From Burkholderiales bacterium (GTDB lineage: Bacteria > Pseudomonadota > Gammaproteobacteria > Burkholderiales > Burkholderiaceae): 11,784 bases of DNA. The position numbers and the translations under genes are program-made. Positions within the stretch are counted from its first letter, which is position 1; each line of letters begins with the position of its first letter. Location of the stretch: contig CANFNO010000036.1 in assembly GCA_947447845.1 (NCBI GenBank), positions 1-11,784 on the forward strand, read 5' to 3'. Positions 6,573 through 11,784 of this stretch are shown piece by piece. The notes under the pieces are model-generated. The model searched no databases, had not been told where the DNA came from, and saw nothing but the letters and a program-made list of their open reading frames with translations.

Positions 6573-6601
6573 AAAAGCCACGGGGGAGCACCGTGGCTTT
6601 T
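6573..6601 (-). terminator. Rho-independent terminator
   Basis: AAAAGCCACGG-(gggagca)-CCGTGGCTTTT, 11 perfect pairs. Read on the minus strand the stem runs into six consecutive T; on the plus strand into four. It would stop minus-strand transcription before it enters the 5747-6520 gene, so it either insulates that gene or acts as an attenuator for a promoter placed farther right. Confidence 0.75.
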
Positions 6602-6615
6602 AAGACTGCAGTACC

Positions 6616-6770
6616 CGGACCCGTCACAGGTCCGCTGGCATTACCTATAGCAAGCGAGTTTTATCCGCTTCAAGCGCTTGGCATCCGCCTTCCATGCCTA
6701 AGCCGCGAAGCGGCGCATCGCGTTGCTGTGCAACGCTGTTCGTTTGCCATGCAAACGGAGCCAAGGGCTC
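6616..6770. repeat. Array of eight consecutive small hairpins
   Basis: In order: CGGACC/GGTCCG (6616-6634); AAGCG/CGCTT (6652-6670); CAAGCGCTTG palindrome (6671-6680); GGCAT/ATGCC (6680-6698); GCCGC-gaa-GCGGC (6702-6714); GCGTTGC-tgt-GCAACGC (6720-6736); CGTTTGC-cat-GCAAACG (6741-6757); GAGCC-aag-GGCTC (6758-6770). The last four have perfect stems and three-base loops, and are 0 to 5 bases apart. The pairings are read directly. The function is unknown: single-strand origin, packaging or transfer site, or leader RNA are candidates. Confidence 0.55.
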
Positions 6771-6786
6771 ATTAATCTGTTTCTTT

Positions 6787-6801
6787 AGTTAGGTTCTAAC
6801 T
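6787..6801. promoter_or_regulatory. Operator-like palindrome
   Basis: AGTTAG-gtt-CTAACT, a perfect 6-bp dyad with a 3-base centre in an AT-rich setting between divergent genes. It could bind one of the element's winged-helix proteins. No partner can be assigned from sequence alone. Confidence 0.3.
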
Positions 6802-6853
6802 TTTGCAATTCACTCTGTTAGTCTCTACCTTGTATAGAACGATCAAGCCCACT

Positions 6854-6885
6854 GATTCTAGAAGTGCTTTTTACGGAATCTAGAA
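6854..6885. promoter_or_regulatory. Pair of TCTAGA-centred direct repeats
   Basis: GATTCTAGAA (6854-6863) and GAATCTAGAA (6876-6885) are 22 bases apart start to start, about two helical turns. Each contains the palindrome TCTAGA, and the first is the longer TTCTAGAA. The spacing on one DNA face suggests a paired binding site or an iteron pair. Confidence 0.35.
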
Positions 6886-7135
6886 CATATGGCTCTGCGT
6901 CGGGATGTAGAAGAGCCCCTCTCGGGGCATCCAACGTGTAGAAATCGCATTTGTTCGTCAGTGCAGCGGTAGCGGCCCTAAAGATTTTCCATATGCCTGC
7001 TCCAACGCAGCCGTTGGAACCATAATATGACAGATAGCTTCTTGGCGGCCGTTTCGATAAACAGGGAATCTGCCATCGGCCAAATGCGGTTTATGAAGTA
7101 TTAAACTAATATTATTTTGTTTTAAAGGGGGCACT

Positions 7136-7630
7136 ATGAGGCGTTTAAATATATTTACGGCTATCGCCATATTATTGGTAATGCAATCTGGTATTGCAGG
7201 AATTTTTGGGTCATCCCCAAGTTGGCGGCCCTTTAAATTTAAGGACCCCAGCGTACCAATGACCGACTTTGCACAATGGATGATTGATAAGAATTCAGTA
7301 AAATCTGAGGGTGATGTGGTCGATTTTTGGGTGAAATGGGATTTGCCATCGCCGCTTCCAGTGGATAAGAATAATGATATCTGGCCTCGTTGTGCCGGAA
7401 AAACTGCAACAGCAGGGATGATGACCATTAGAATTAACTGTAAGGATATGTCTTCTCAGTTAGATGAAAGCGAGGCTATGGTTTGTGGCGATACTATTGA
7501 GACGAGGAGAATGCCAATTAATAGTAAATGGGTGAAAATAAAGCCAATACCACCTGGTTCAAGTTTGGAACGCGAATATGGAGATTTATTTAAATATTGC
7601 AGCATGACGCAGCGACTGTTGCCTTTCTGA
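7136..7630 (+). CDS. Secreted Cys-containing protein, surface-adhesin-E-like pattern
   Basis: A 164-residue protein with a clear Sec signal peptide: basic start (MRRLN), hydrophobic core at 6-20, likely cleavage after Ala21. The mature part has four cysteines (86, 102, 117, 155), enough for two disulfides, so a periplasmic or surface location is likely. The C-terminal pattern W132-V-K-I...P-P-G-S142...C155 after a C-K-D strand resembles the Adhesin_E (surface-adhesin protein E) family; this is a weak resemblance, not an assignment. A strong AAGGGGG lies 4 bases before the ATG. The next gene's ribosome site overlaps its stop, so the two form an operon. The gene is visibly AT-richer than the rest of the window, suggesting a different origin. 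Its function is unknown. Confidence 0.6.
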   Translation: MRRLNIFTAIAILLVMQSGIAGIFGSSPSWRPFKFKDPSVPMTDFAQWMIDKNSVKSEGDVVDFWVKWDLPSPLPVDKNNDIWPRCAGKTATAGMMTIRINCKDMSSQLDESEAMVCGDTIETRRMPINSKWVKIKPIPPGSSLEREYGDLFKYCSMTQRLLPF

Positions 7631-7643
7631 GGTGAAACAAGTC

Positions 7644-8120
7644 ATGACATATCAGCCCTGCAATGGAGTATTTACTGATAAAAGTAATTTACTAAATTCA
7701 GAGATATATTCGTGGCTCATAGGCCTTATTGCTCAATTGACTAGCGTCAATTCAGTGTGGCTCTTTGGCTCGAGAGCCAATGAAACCGCAACTGATTTAT
7801 CAGATTGGGACTTCCTTTTTGTCGTGAACAGGCTCACACAAAATGATGCAAATGTGATTTACAACCATTTTCGAAAGGACGTGGATTTGTTTGTAAATTT
7901 CGAAGAAAGCAGCGAATTTCGAACATATCCACCTTTTAAAGTTAAAACTGGTTCATTTGCCGATTGGTCATGGAAGCGGGTCGATGAAAGATTGGCAATA
8001 TACAAGTCTCGTAAATGGGTGTCCGATAATGATATTGATGAGGAGGATTCTGAAATTCTTTCAACATTGGGTTATTGGGAAGAGATAGAGCGCAGAGCTT
8101 TTCTGTTGTGGCGCCGTTGA
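7644..8120 (+). CDS. Free-standing nucleotidyltransferase-fold protein
   Basis: A 158-residue protein with the Pol-beta/MNT-type nucleotidyltransferase signature. G42-S43-R follows a hydrophobic strand (VWLF), then D54-W-D56 in a hydrophobic strand (DFLFVV), and a third acidic residue D81 in DVDLFVNF. All three metal-binding carboxylates and the GS motif are intact, so it should transfer a nucleotide from NTP to a protein, RNA or small molecule. Residues 95-158 form a short helical tail without a recognised domain. I prefer the ATG at 7644 over the in-frame GTG at 7632, because GAGGTG (7629-7634) is then a ribosome site at a 9-base spacing. It overlaps the stop of the upstream gene, giving a coupled two-gene cassette. 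No HEPN partner is adjacent, so this is not a standard HEPN-MNT toxin-antitoxin pair. Confidence 0.75.
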   Translation: MTYQPCNGVFTDKSNLLNSEIYSWLIGLIAQLTSVNSVWLFGSRANETATDLSDWDFLFVVNRLTQNDANVIYNHFRKDVDLFVNFEESSEFRTYPPFKVKTGSFADWSWKRVDERLAIYKSRKWVSDNDIDEEDSEILSTLGYWEEIERRAFLLWRR

Positions 8121-8244
8121 ATTTGGCCGCTACACACCGGACTGTCGTCTAGACACATTTTCATCCCAAAGGCGACAGTCACAGCTTTGCTCTTGTTTGA
8201 CAATCGTGACCTACACCTGCCGAAAACTTCAGTTGTATACGAGA

Positions 8245-8274
8245 TCACGAAATCGCCTGAAGGCGATTTCGTGA
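8245..8274. terminator. Hairpin between convergent cargo and integrase genes
   Basis: TCACGAAATCGCC-(tgaa)-GGCGATTTCGTGA, a perfect 13-bp stem with a 4-base loop. It sits 4 bases from the end of the integrase gene and 124 bases after the nucleotidyltransferase. The location fits a shared terminator. It lacks a T-run on both strands, so transcript-end protection is as likely as true termination. Confidence 0.5.
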
Positions 8275-8278
8275 CCGC

Positions 8279-10024
8279 TCAAGGCGCATTCGTGAACCAT
8301 TCGGCATAGGCAGGCGGTAGCTTGATACCCGAAAAATTCAGCATTTGGACGTACATAAGCATCACCTCAGACGTGTAACCGTCTCCGTACTTTCCTTCGC
8401 TGCCCACCTTTGGCACGAGTTCCCTATCGATGGCGCGGGTAGATTTACGGCCTGTGAACTGCTGCCCCAAACCGGCTGGCCACTGGTTGCCGGGTGTTTG
8501 GGCATTGCGAATGCGGTCCTCCAGCTGGTGCCTAAATCCATGATTGCCAAGGCCCTCGCCCACGTCGTCTTTGACAAACCGCAGGTAGGCTTGCTCGTAT
8601 GCGCGGCCGAGAATGGGTGTCTTACCCCCGCGCTCCGGGATGCATGAAGGGAAGAGCAGGGCGTTTACGCCGTTGGCATCGCGGCGTTGCCGAAGAAAGT
8701 CCAAGAACCCCAGCGCGATGAGGTGCGGATGCAACGGCACGGTGCGCGCCGTGGATACGTTCTTGAGGGTGCGCTTAAGACCCGCAGCAAGCAGCTCGGG
8801 CTGACCGCCCTTTATCTCCTGTTGGATGGTCATGCAGTGCAGGTCGCCCTCGGTGGTGAAGTCAGAGGCAACTAGTTGCATGACTTCGCGAATGCGGTTG
8901 CCGTGGTAAAGGCAGATAAGGGGCGTCCAGTAACGCGCGCCCAGGTCGGTCGACATCTTGCCCTTCCAACGGGTCGACCGTGGCTTGTACCATTCGGACT
9001 CGAAGACTTTGGTCACCTCGGCGTCGCTGTACGGGCGGCGTGGTTTCAGGCGTTCTTGCTCGTCTGCGTCGGGTATCTTGTGCATCACGGTCACGCTGTC
9101 CACCGGATTGGCGCCACGTCTGCGGCCCGTGGTGATGGCTAGGGAAAAGACGGCCCGGATGGTCCGCCGCACAACCCCATGGGTGTACCGCATTGACCAG
9201 AGCGTGTCGGGGTCTTGCAGACCGTGCTTGAGGAAGTTGTAGACGTCCTCGGGCTGGACGTCTTCGATGGGTATGTCCCCAAGATAGTCGACAAACCGGA
9301 CCCAGAGGCCAACTGATGTGGTCAGGCTCTTGCCCGTTCTGGAGGCCTGCAAGTGCTCCCTGTAAACCTCTGTCATCGCGCTAAGTTCGGAGCCGATGGC
9401 AGCAGGCCGCGGTGGGGTTGCCACCGCGTCGCCCCGGTTCCGGCTTTGGACCCATTTCACGCCCTCAAGCTCGACCCTCGCAAAGTCTTGCACTAGGCCC
9501 GCGTATAGGGGGTCTGAACGGCTGACTGAGACGTCAATTTGACTGCACCATAGGTCAAGGACTTCAAGTGCGCTTTCCCATTCCGGCGACAGCTTGGCCC
9601 GTGCGATGACTGACCGCATCGTCCGGTCTGTGGAGTCCCAAAGGCCCAGCAAGCCCGCCAATACCGTGTCGTCATAGCCTTCGCCTTCGTACCGGCCAAG
9701 GTCGTCCATATGCATCCAGTGGTACAGGCGCTGTGCGCATATGTCTTTCACCACTCGGCTGGTCAAGGCCTTGGCCGCAGGACGAGCCGGGTTGGTGGTG
9801 GCAAGCAGCTGCTCCCACTCCGCGAGCTTCTCTGCAATGAGACGCGCCCCAATGGGTTTCGCCTTGCGAAGGTCAGCGGTACCCGTGGACTGGCGGTACT
9901 TTTGCTTGCCGACGACGTGATGCAGTGCCTTGGGCGGCGTCAGGCACACGTAGTAGTTCCGCGTCGTCGCGTTCGGGGGATGTAGAAGTATTGTGGCAAG
10001 TCTGATTTGCTTCGTGTGGCACAC
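8279..10024 (-). CDS. Tyrosine recombinase (integrase) of the element
   Basis: A 581-residue integrase. The N-terminus (RNYYVCLTPPKALHHVVGK, then YRQSTGTADLRKAKPIGARL at 43-62) is of the kind found in large tRNA-targeting integrases. Residues about 215-300 read as the helical core-binding domain. The catalytic domain shows R377 in HGNR-I-R-E, a lysine near 421 in the LKNVSTARTVPLH hairpin, H495-G-F-R498, and a nucleophile, probably Y546, in KYGDGY. The usual second His/Trp of GHxxxxT is not obvious. It starts with GTG; no ATG is near, and TAGGTG lies about 10 bases upstream. Transcription runs away from tRNA-Ser in the same direction as the tRNA, so read-through from the tRNA promoter could drive it. 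It should recombine the 17-bp repeat cores, catalysing integration and perhaps excision with an unseen helper. Confidence 0.9.
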   Translation of the reverse strand: MCHTKQIRLATILLHPPNATTRNYYVCLTPPKALHHVVGKQKYRQSTGTADLRKAKPIGARLIAEKLAEWEQLLATTNPARPAAKALTSRVVKDICAQRLYHWMHMDDLGRYEGEGYDDTVLAGLLGLWDSTDRTMRSVIARAKLSPEWESALEVLDLWCSQIDVSVSRSDPLYAGLVQDFARVELEGVKWVQSRNRGDAVATPPRPAAIGSELSAMTEVYREHLQASRTGKSLTTSVGLWVRFVDYLGDIPIEDVQPEDVYNFLKHGLQDPDTLWSMRYTHGVVRRTIRAVFSLAITTGRRRGANPVDSVTVMHKIPDADEQERLKPRRPYSDAEVTKVFESEWYKPRSTRWKGKMSTDLGARYWTPLICLYHGNRIREVMQLVASDFTTEGDLHCMTIQQEIKGGQPELLAAGLKRTLKNVSTARTVPLHPHLIALGFLDFLRQRRDANGVNALLFPSCIPERGGKTPILGRAYEQAYLRFVKDDVGEGLGNHGFRHQLEDRIRNAQTPGNQWPAGLGQQFTGRKSTRAIDRELVPKVGSEGKYGDGYTSEVMLMYVQMLNFSGIKLPPAYAEWFTNAP

Positions 10025-10048
10025 ATATTTGGCACACCTAGTGTTTTT

Positions 10049-10071
10049 AAGTCCTTGAATTTAAAGGACTT
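10049..10071. promoter_or_regulatory. Inverted repeat in the integrase upstream region
   Basis: AAGTCCTT-(gaattta)-AAGGACTT, an 8-bp dyad in an AT-rich 75-base gap between tRNA-Ser and the integrase start. It has no T-run, so it is less likely a terminator than an operator or accessory-protein site in the attachment arm. Confidence 0.4.
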
Positions 10072-10077
10072 TAATAC

Positions 10078-10091
10078 AAATCAATGACTTA
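10078..10091. repeat. Putative arm-type integrase site, right end
   Basis: AAATCAATGACTTA, 8 bases inside the right core repeat. It has the same orientation as 4032-4045 and differs at one base. An AT-rich 'ttaat' precedes both copies. Confidence 0.45.
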
Positions 10092-10099
10092 CGAGGAGC

Positions 10100-10116
10100 T
10101 GGCGGAAGCTGTGAGA
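10100..10116. repeat. Right attachment repeat, within tRNA-Ser
   Basis: TGGCGGAAGCTGTGAGA, the complement of the last 17 bases of the tRNA: last T-loop base, 3' side of the T stem, 3' side of the acceptor stem, discriminator G and CCA. Identical to 3986-4002. Confidence 0.85.
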
Positions 10117-10189
10117 TTCGAACTCACGGAGGACTCACATCCTCGCCGGTTTTCAAGACCGGTGCCTTAAACCGCTCGGCCAAGCTTCC
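10100..10189 (-). tRNA. tRNA-Ser (UGA anticodon)
   Basis: Ninety bases including an encoded CCA. The acceptor stem GGAAGCT pairs with AGCTTCC, followed by G73 and CCA. The anticodon arm CCGGT-CTTGAAA-ACCGG gives anticodon TGA, which reads UCA and related serine codons. A long variable arm (GAGGATGTGAGTCCTC) marks it as a class II serine tRNA, and the T arm is GTGAG-TTCGAAT-CTCAC. All stems are intact, so the gene stays functional despite the insertion: the element carries a copy of the 3' end that restores it. It lies 55 bases from the end of ureG on the same strand. Confidence 0.97.
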
Positions 10190-10244
10190 TGTGGCAGGTA
10201 TTCTAACCCGACGGCAAGCATGCCCTAAGTGCCCGGCGATGGGA

Positions 10245-10919
10245 TCAGGCGGTGGTCAGCATGCCCCGGGTTTCGATGAAGCGCACGATGTCGCCCACGC
10301 CGCTTAGCGTCTTCAGATTGGTCATCACAAAGGGCTTGAGTCCCTTGGGCGTGGTGCGCATGCGGATGGTGTCGGCTTCCATCACTTTGAGGTCGGCACC
10401 CACGTGCGGCGCCAGGTCGATCTTGTTGATGACAAAGAGGTCACTCTTGGTGATTCCGGGCCCGCCTTTGCGCGGGATTTTTTCTCCGGCAGCGACGTCA
10501 ATCACGTAGATGGTGAGGTCGGAGAGTTCGGGGCTGAAGGTGGCGGCGAGGTTGTCACCGCCGCTTTCCACAAACACGATGTCGGCGTTGGGGAACTCGA
10601 CCAGCATTCGGTCGATGGCCTCCAAATTGATGGAGCAGTCTTCGCGGATTGCGGTGTGCGGGCAGCCTCCGGTCTCTACGCCCATGATGCGCTCGGCGGG
10701 CAGTGCGCCGCTGATGGTCAGCAGGCGTTGGTCTTCCTTGGTGTAGATGTCGTTGGTGATGGCGACCAGGTCGTATTGCTCTCGCATGGTTTTGCACAGC
10801 ATTTCGAGCAGCGTGGTCTTGCCGGAGCCAACCGGGCCGCCGATGCCCACGCGCAGGGGGGGCAACTTCTTGGTGCGGTTGGCGATGTGGTGCAGGGCAG
10901 AGGACTGGGGTGAAGACAT
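10245..10919 (-). CDS. ureG: Urease accessory GTPase UreG
   Basis: A 224-residue SIMIBI-class GTPase that powers nickel delivery to apo-urease in the cytosol, acting with UreF, UreD/H and the nickel donor UreE. Seen motifs: P-loop G28-P-V-G-S-G-K34-T; the nickel-binding C86-P-H88 in the [15 protein letters not shown] stretch; [17 protein letters not shown] (116-132), a UreG hallmark; and base-specificity N165-K-I-D168. The short N-terminus lacks the His-rich extension of some UreGs, which fits a UreE that has one. The ribosome site AGGA overlaps the TAG stop of ureF, 10 bases before the ATG, so translation is coupled. It is the last gene of the cluster before tRNA-Ser. Confidence 0.98.
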   Translation of the reverse strand: MSSPQSSALHHIANRTKKLPPLRVGIGGPVGSGKTTLLEMLCKTMREQYDLVAITNDIYTKEDQRLLTISGALPAERIMGVETGGCPHTAIREDCSINLEAIDRMLVEFPNADIVFVESGGDNLAATFSPELSDLTIYVIDVAAGEKIPRKGGPGITKSDLFVINKIDLAPHVGADLKVMEADTIRMRTTPKGLKPFVMTNLKTLSGVGDIVRFIETRGMLTTA

Positions 10920-10931
10920 GGAGAACTTTTC

Positions 10932-11600
10932 CTAGGATCGAAACAGACGGGAATATTGAACTTCATGCTGGCAGCTCAATATCGCCAGCATGGGAGAAAA
11001 GGCCTGGCGCGTGTCGTCGTCCAGCGTCAGCGCATGGTCCACGGCGGTGGGAATTTCTGCGGTGATGGCGGACAGAATGCGCTGGCCGCTGCTCTGACCT
11101 AATGGCACAGATTTAATCGCGGCCTGAACCATGTTTTCAGCCCAACCAAAGGCGTAGGCCAGCAAACAGTCGCGCACGGTTGCCTGGGTAGCACTAGCGG
11201 CCAGGGCAAAGGCCATCGGGTAGCTGGCATCCATGGCGGCCAGGGTGGCAATTTGTGCGGGCGTTGCGGTGGTGTGGTTGCGCAGCCATTCCAGCAGGCT
11301 GCGGCCCATTTGCTCGGTTTGCGCCCGCAGCTCGCTGCTTTCGCGCGTCTGCAGCACCCAGGCGTTGAGCGTGGCGATGCGGGCGTGGTCGTTGGCACGC
11401 CAGGCGGGAATGGCCTGCGCCACGGCAGATAAATCGGAACGTGAAAGACTCAAATGCAACTGGTCCACCAACCAGGCGGTGGCTTCATTTTCCGTGCTGA
11501 CGCGGCCGGAATCCACCGCCGCCTCCAGCACCTCGGAATACGAAAAGCCGCCAATGGGCAGAGCCGGGGAGGCCAGCCACATCAGCTGCATGAAGGACAT
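10932..11600 (-). CDS. ureF: Urease accessory protein UreF
   Basis: A 222-residue all-helical protein that bridges UreG and UreD/H in the urease activation complex. The N-terminal [17 protein letters not shown] (6-22) and the C-terminal [11 protein letters not shown] are UreF signatures; MAFALA near 157 and FGWAEN near 179 also fit. I place the start at the ATG at 11600. The frame stays open for 60 more codons to 11780, but those bases are the His-rich end of ureE read in a shifted frame (Thr/Ile repeats), so the longer 282-residue version is wrong. Nineteen bases separate it from the ureE stop and 12 from the ureG start, so this is an operon. Confidence 0.96.
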   Translation of the reverse strand: MSFMQLMWLASPALPIGGFSYSEVLEAAVDSGRVSTENEATAWLVDQLHLSLSRSDLSAVAQAIPAWRANDHARIATLNAWVLQTRESSELRAQTEQMGRSLLEWLRNHTTATPAQIATLAAMDASYPMAFALAASATQATVRDCLLAYAFGWAENMVQAAIKSVPLGQSSGQRILSAITAEIPTAVDHALTLDDDTRQAFSPMLAILSCQHEVQYSRLFRS

Positions 11601-11619
11601 GTCGTGCAATGTCGGCCCT

Positions 11620-11784
11620 TCAGTGTTTGTGGCCGTGGTCGCCGTCGTGGTCGTGACCGCAATCCGGGCCGTGCTTGTGACCGGTGGCGTCGTGGTCATG
11701 TCCGTGCCCGTGCCCGTGCCCATGCCCATGTTCGTGATCGTGATCGTGATCGTGATCGTGATCGTGATCGTGGTGGCCATGCGC
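11620..11784 (-). CDS. ureE: Urease nickel metallochaperone UreE, His-rich C-terminal tail only
   Basis: In the frame of 11784, 54 codons end in TGA at 11622-11620. The peptide holds 23 histidines in 54 residues: six successive Asp-His pairs, then Gly-His pairs, then mixed Asp/Gly/Lys-His, and one Cys. Such a tail, directly upstream of ureF, is characteristic of UreE, a cytosolic chaperone that stores or passes nickel to UreG/urease. The folded part of the protein is beyond the window. This frame is otherwise missed because the +1 frame, encoding Thr-Ile repeats, is longer and fuses to ureF. Confidence 0.9.
   Translation of the reverse strand, partial: AHGHHDHDHDHDHDHDHEHGHGHGHGHGHDHDATGHKHGPDCGHDHDGDHGHKH
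11733..11772. repeat. Hexanucleotide tandem repeat in ureE
   Basis: Six perfect copies of CGTGAT plus a partial copy (plus-strand reading) encode the Asp-His pairs. A degenerate CGTGCC/CATGCC series (11703-11729) encodes the Gly-His part. The perfect identity suggests recent slipped-strand expansion; changes of six bases keep the frame and alter only the number of histidines. Confidence 0.85.

Larger units (their letters stand above)
6521..7135. other. Non-coding control region of the element
   Basis: No credible gene in 615 bases. It contains, left to right: a terminator (6573-6601), eight consecutive small hairpins (6616-6770), a palindrome AGTTAG-gtt-CTAACT, two TCTAGA-centred repeats, a GCCCC-tctc-GGGGC hairpin (6915-6928), and the AT-rich leader of the gene at 7136. 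Base composition shifts from GC-rich on the left to AT-rich on the right. It lies between divergently transcribed genes, so promoters in both directions are expected here. Confidence 0.5.
3986..10116. mobile_element. Integrative element inserted at the 3' end of tRNA-Ser(UGA)
   Basis: Bounded by a 17-bp perfect direct repeat, TGGCGGAAGCTGTGAGA, identical to the complement of the last 17 bases of the tRNA-Ser gene, down to the CCA end. A tyrosine recombinase gene lies next to the intact tRNA. Insertion at a tRNA 3' end with duplication of that end is the standard mode for such integrases. The interior has two replication-type winged-helix genes, an AT-rich cargo pair and two folded non-coding regions. 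No relaxase, coupling protein, capsid, portal or terminase gene is seen. It could be a mobilisable element, a phage satellite, an integrated plasmid-like replicon or a remnant of something larger; the content does not decide. Boundaries are seen directly, mobility is inferred. Confidence 0.85.

Noticed and set aside
6616..6770. CRISPR array or integron attC sites
   Set aside because: The hairpin stems differ in sequence, spacers are 0-17 bases, there are no repeated units and no cas or integron integrase. GTTAG...CTAAC at 6788 lacks the attC core spacing.
7136..8120. HEPN-MNT toxin-antitoxin pair
   Set aside because: The partner has a signal peptide and cysteines, not a HEPN RxxxxH motif. 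Only the nucleotidyltransferase half fits.
10404..10913. 169-codon plus-strand open frame, Val/Gly/Asp-rich
   Set aside because: It is the antisense shadow of ureG, whose motifs are all present on the other strand.

Overview
The window looks like a piece of a betaproteobacterial chromosome, most likely a Comamonadaceae/Burkholderiales relative. This rests on codon and GC character, an ureE-ureF-ureG cluster in which UreE has a long His-rich tail, and the protein types present. It is inference; no search was run. A small integrative element sits inside it.

Left flank (1-3985, chromosomal): the 3' end of a VOC/glyoxalase-fold gene, then a short-chain-dehydrogenase-fold protein that carries both halohydrin dehalogenase fingerprints instead of the usual SDR ones. 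Next come a minus-strand NAD(P)-binding Rossmann protein, a decayed minus-strand DUF2127-type membrane protein gene with its middle deleted, and a plus-strand patatin-like phospholipase. About 470 bases follow in which I see no gene.

Integrative element (3986-10116, about 6.1 kb): the last 17 bases of a tRNA-Ser(UGA) gene, CCA included, occur twice in direct orientation, at 3986-4002 and at 10100-10116. The right copy is the 3' end of the intact tRNA gene. A tyrosine recombinase gene begins 75 bases from that tRNA, which is the classic tRNA-3'-end insertion layout. A second direct repeat, AAATCAATRACTTA, lies just inside both ends and would flank the core in the circular form like arm-type integrase sites. 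From left to right the element holds: about 800 bases of GC-rich, strongly folded, apparently non-coding DNA; two tail-to-tail winged-helix genes of replication/mobilisation type; a 615-base non-coding stretch with a terminator and eight consecutive small hairpins; an AT-rich two-gene cassette (secreted Cys-containing protein plus nucleotidyltransferase); and the integrase. No relaxase, transfer or phage structural gene is visible.

Right flank (10117-11784, chromosomal): the rest of tRNA-Ser, then ureG, ureF and the His-rich 3' end of ureE on the minus strand, a tightly spaced urease nickel-maturation operon.

The points most worth a second look are the halohydrin dehalogenase candidate, the folded 0.5-kb region beside the left attachment site, the hairpin array upstream of the replication-like gene, and the element itself as a compact integrative unit of unknown type.
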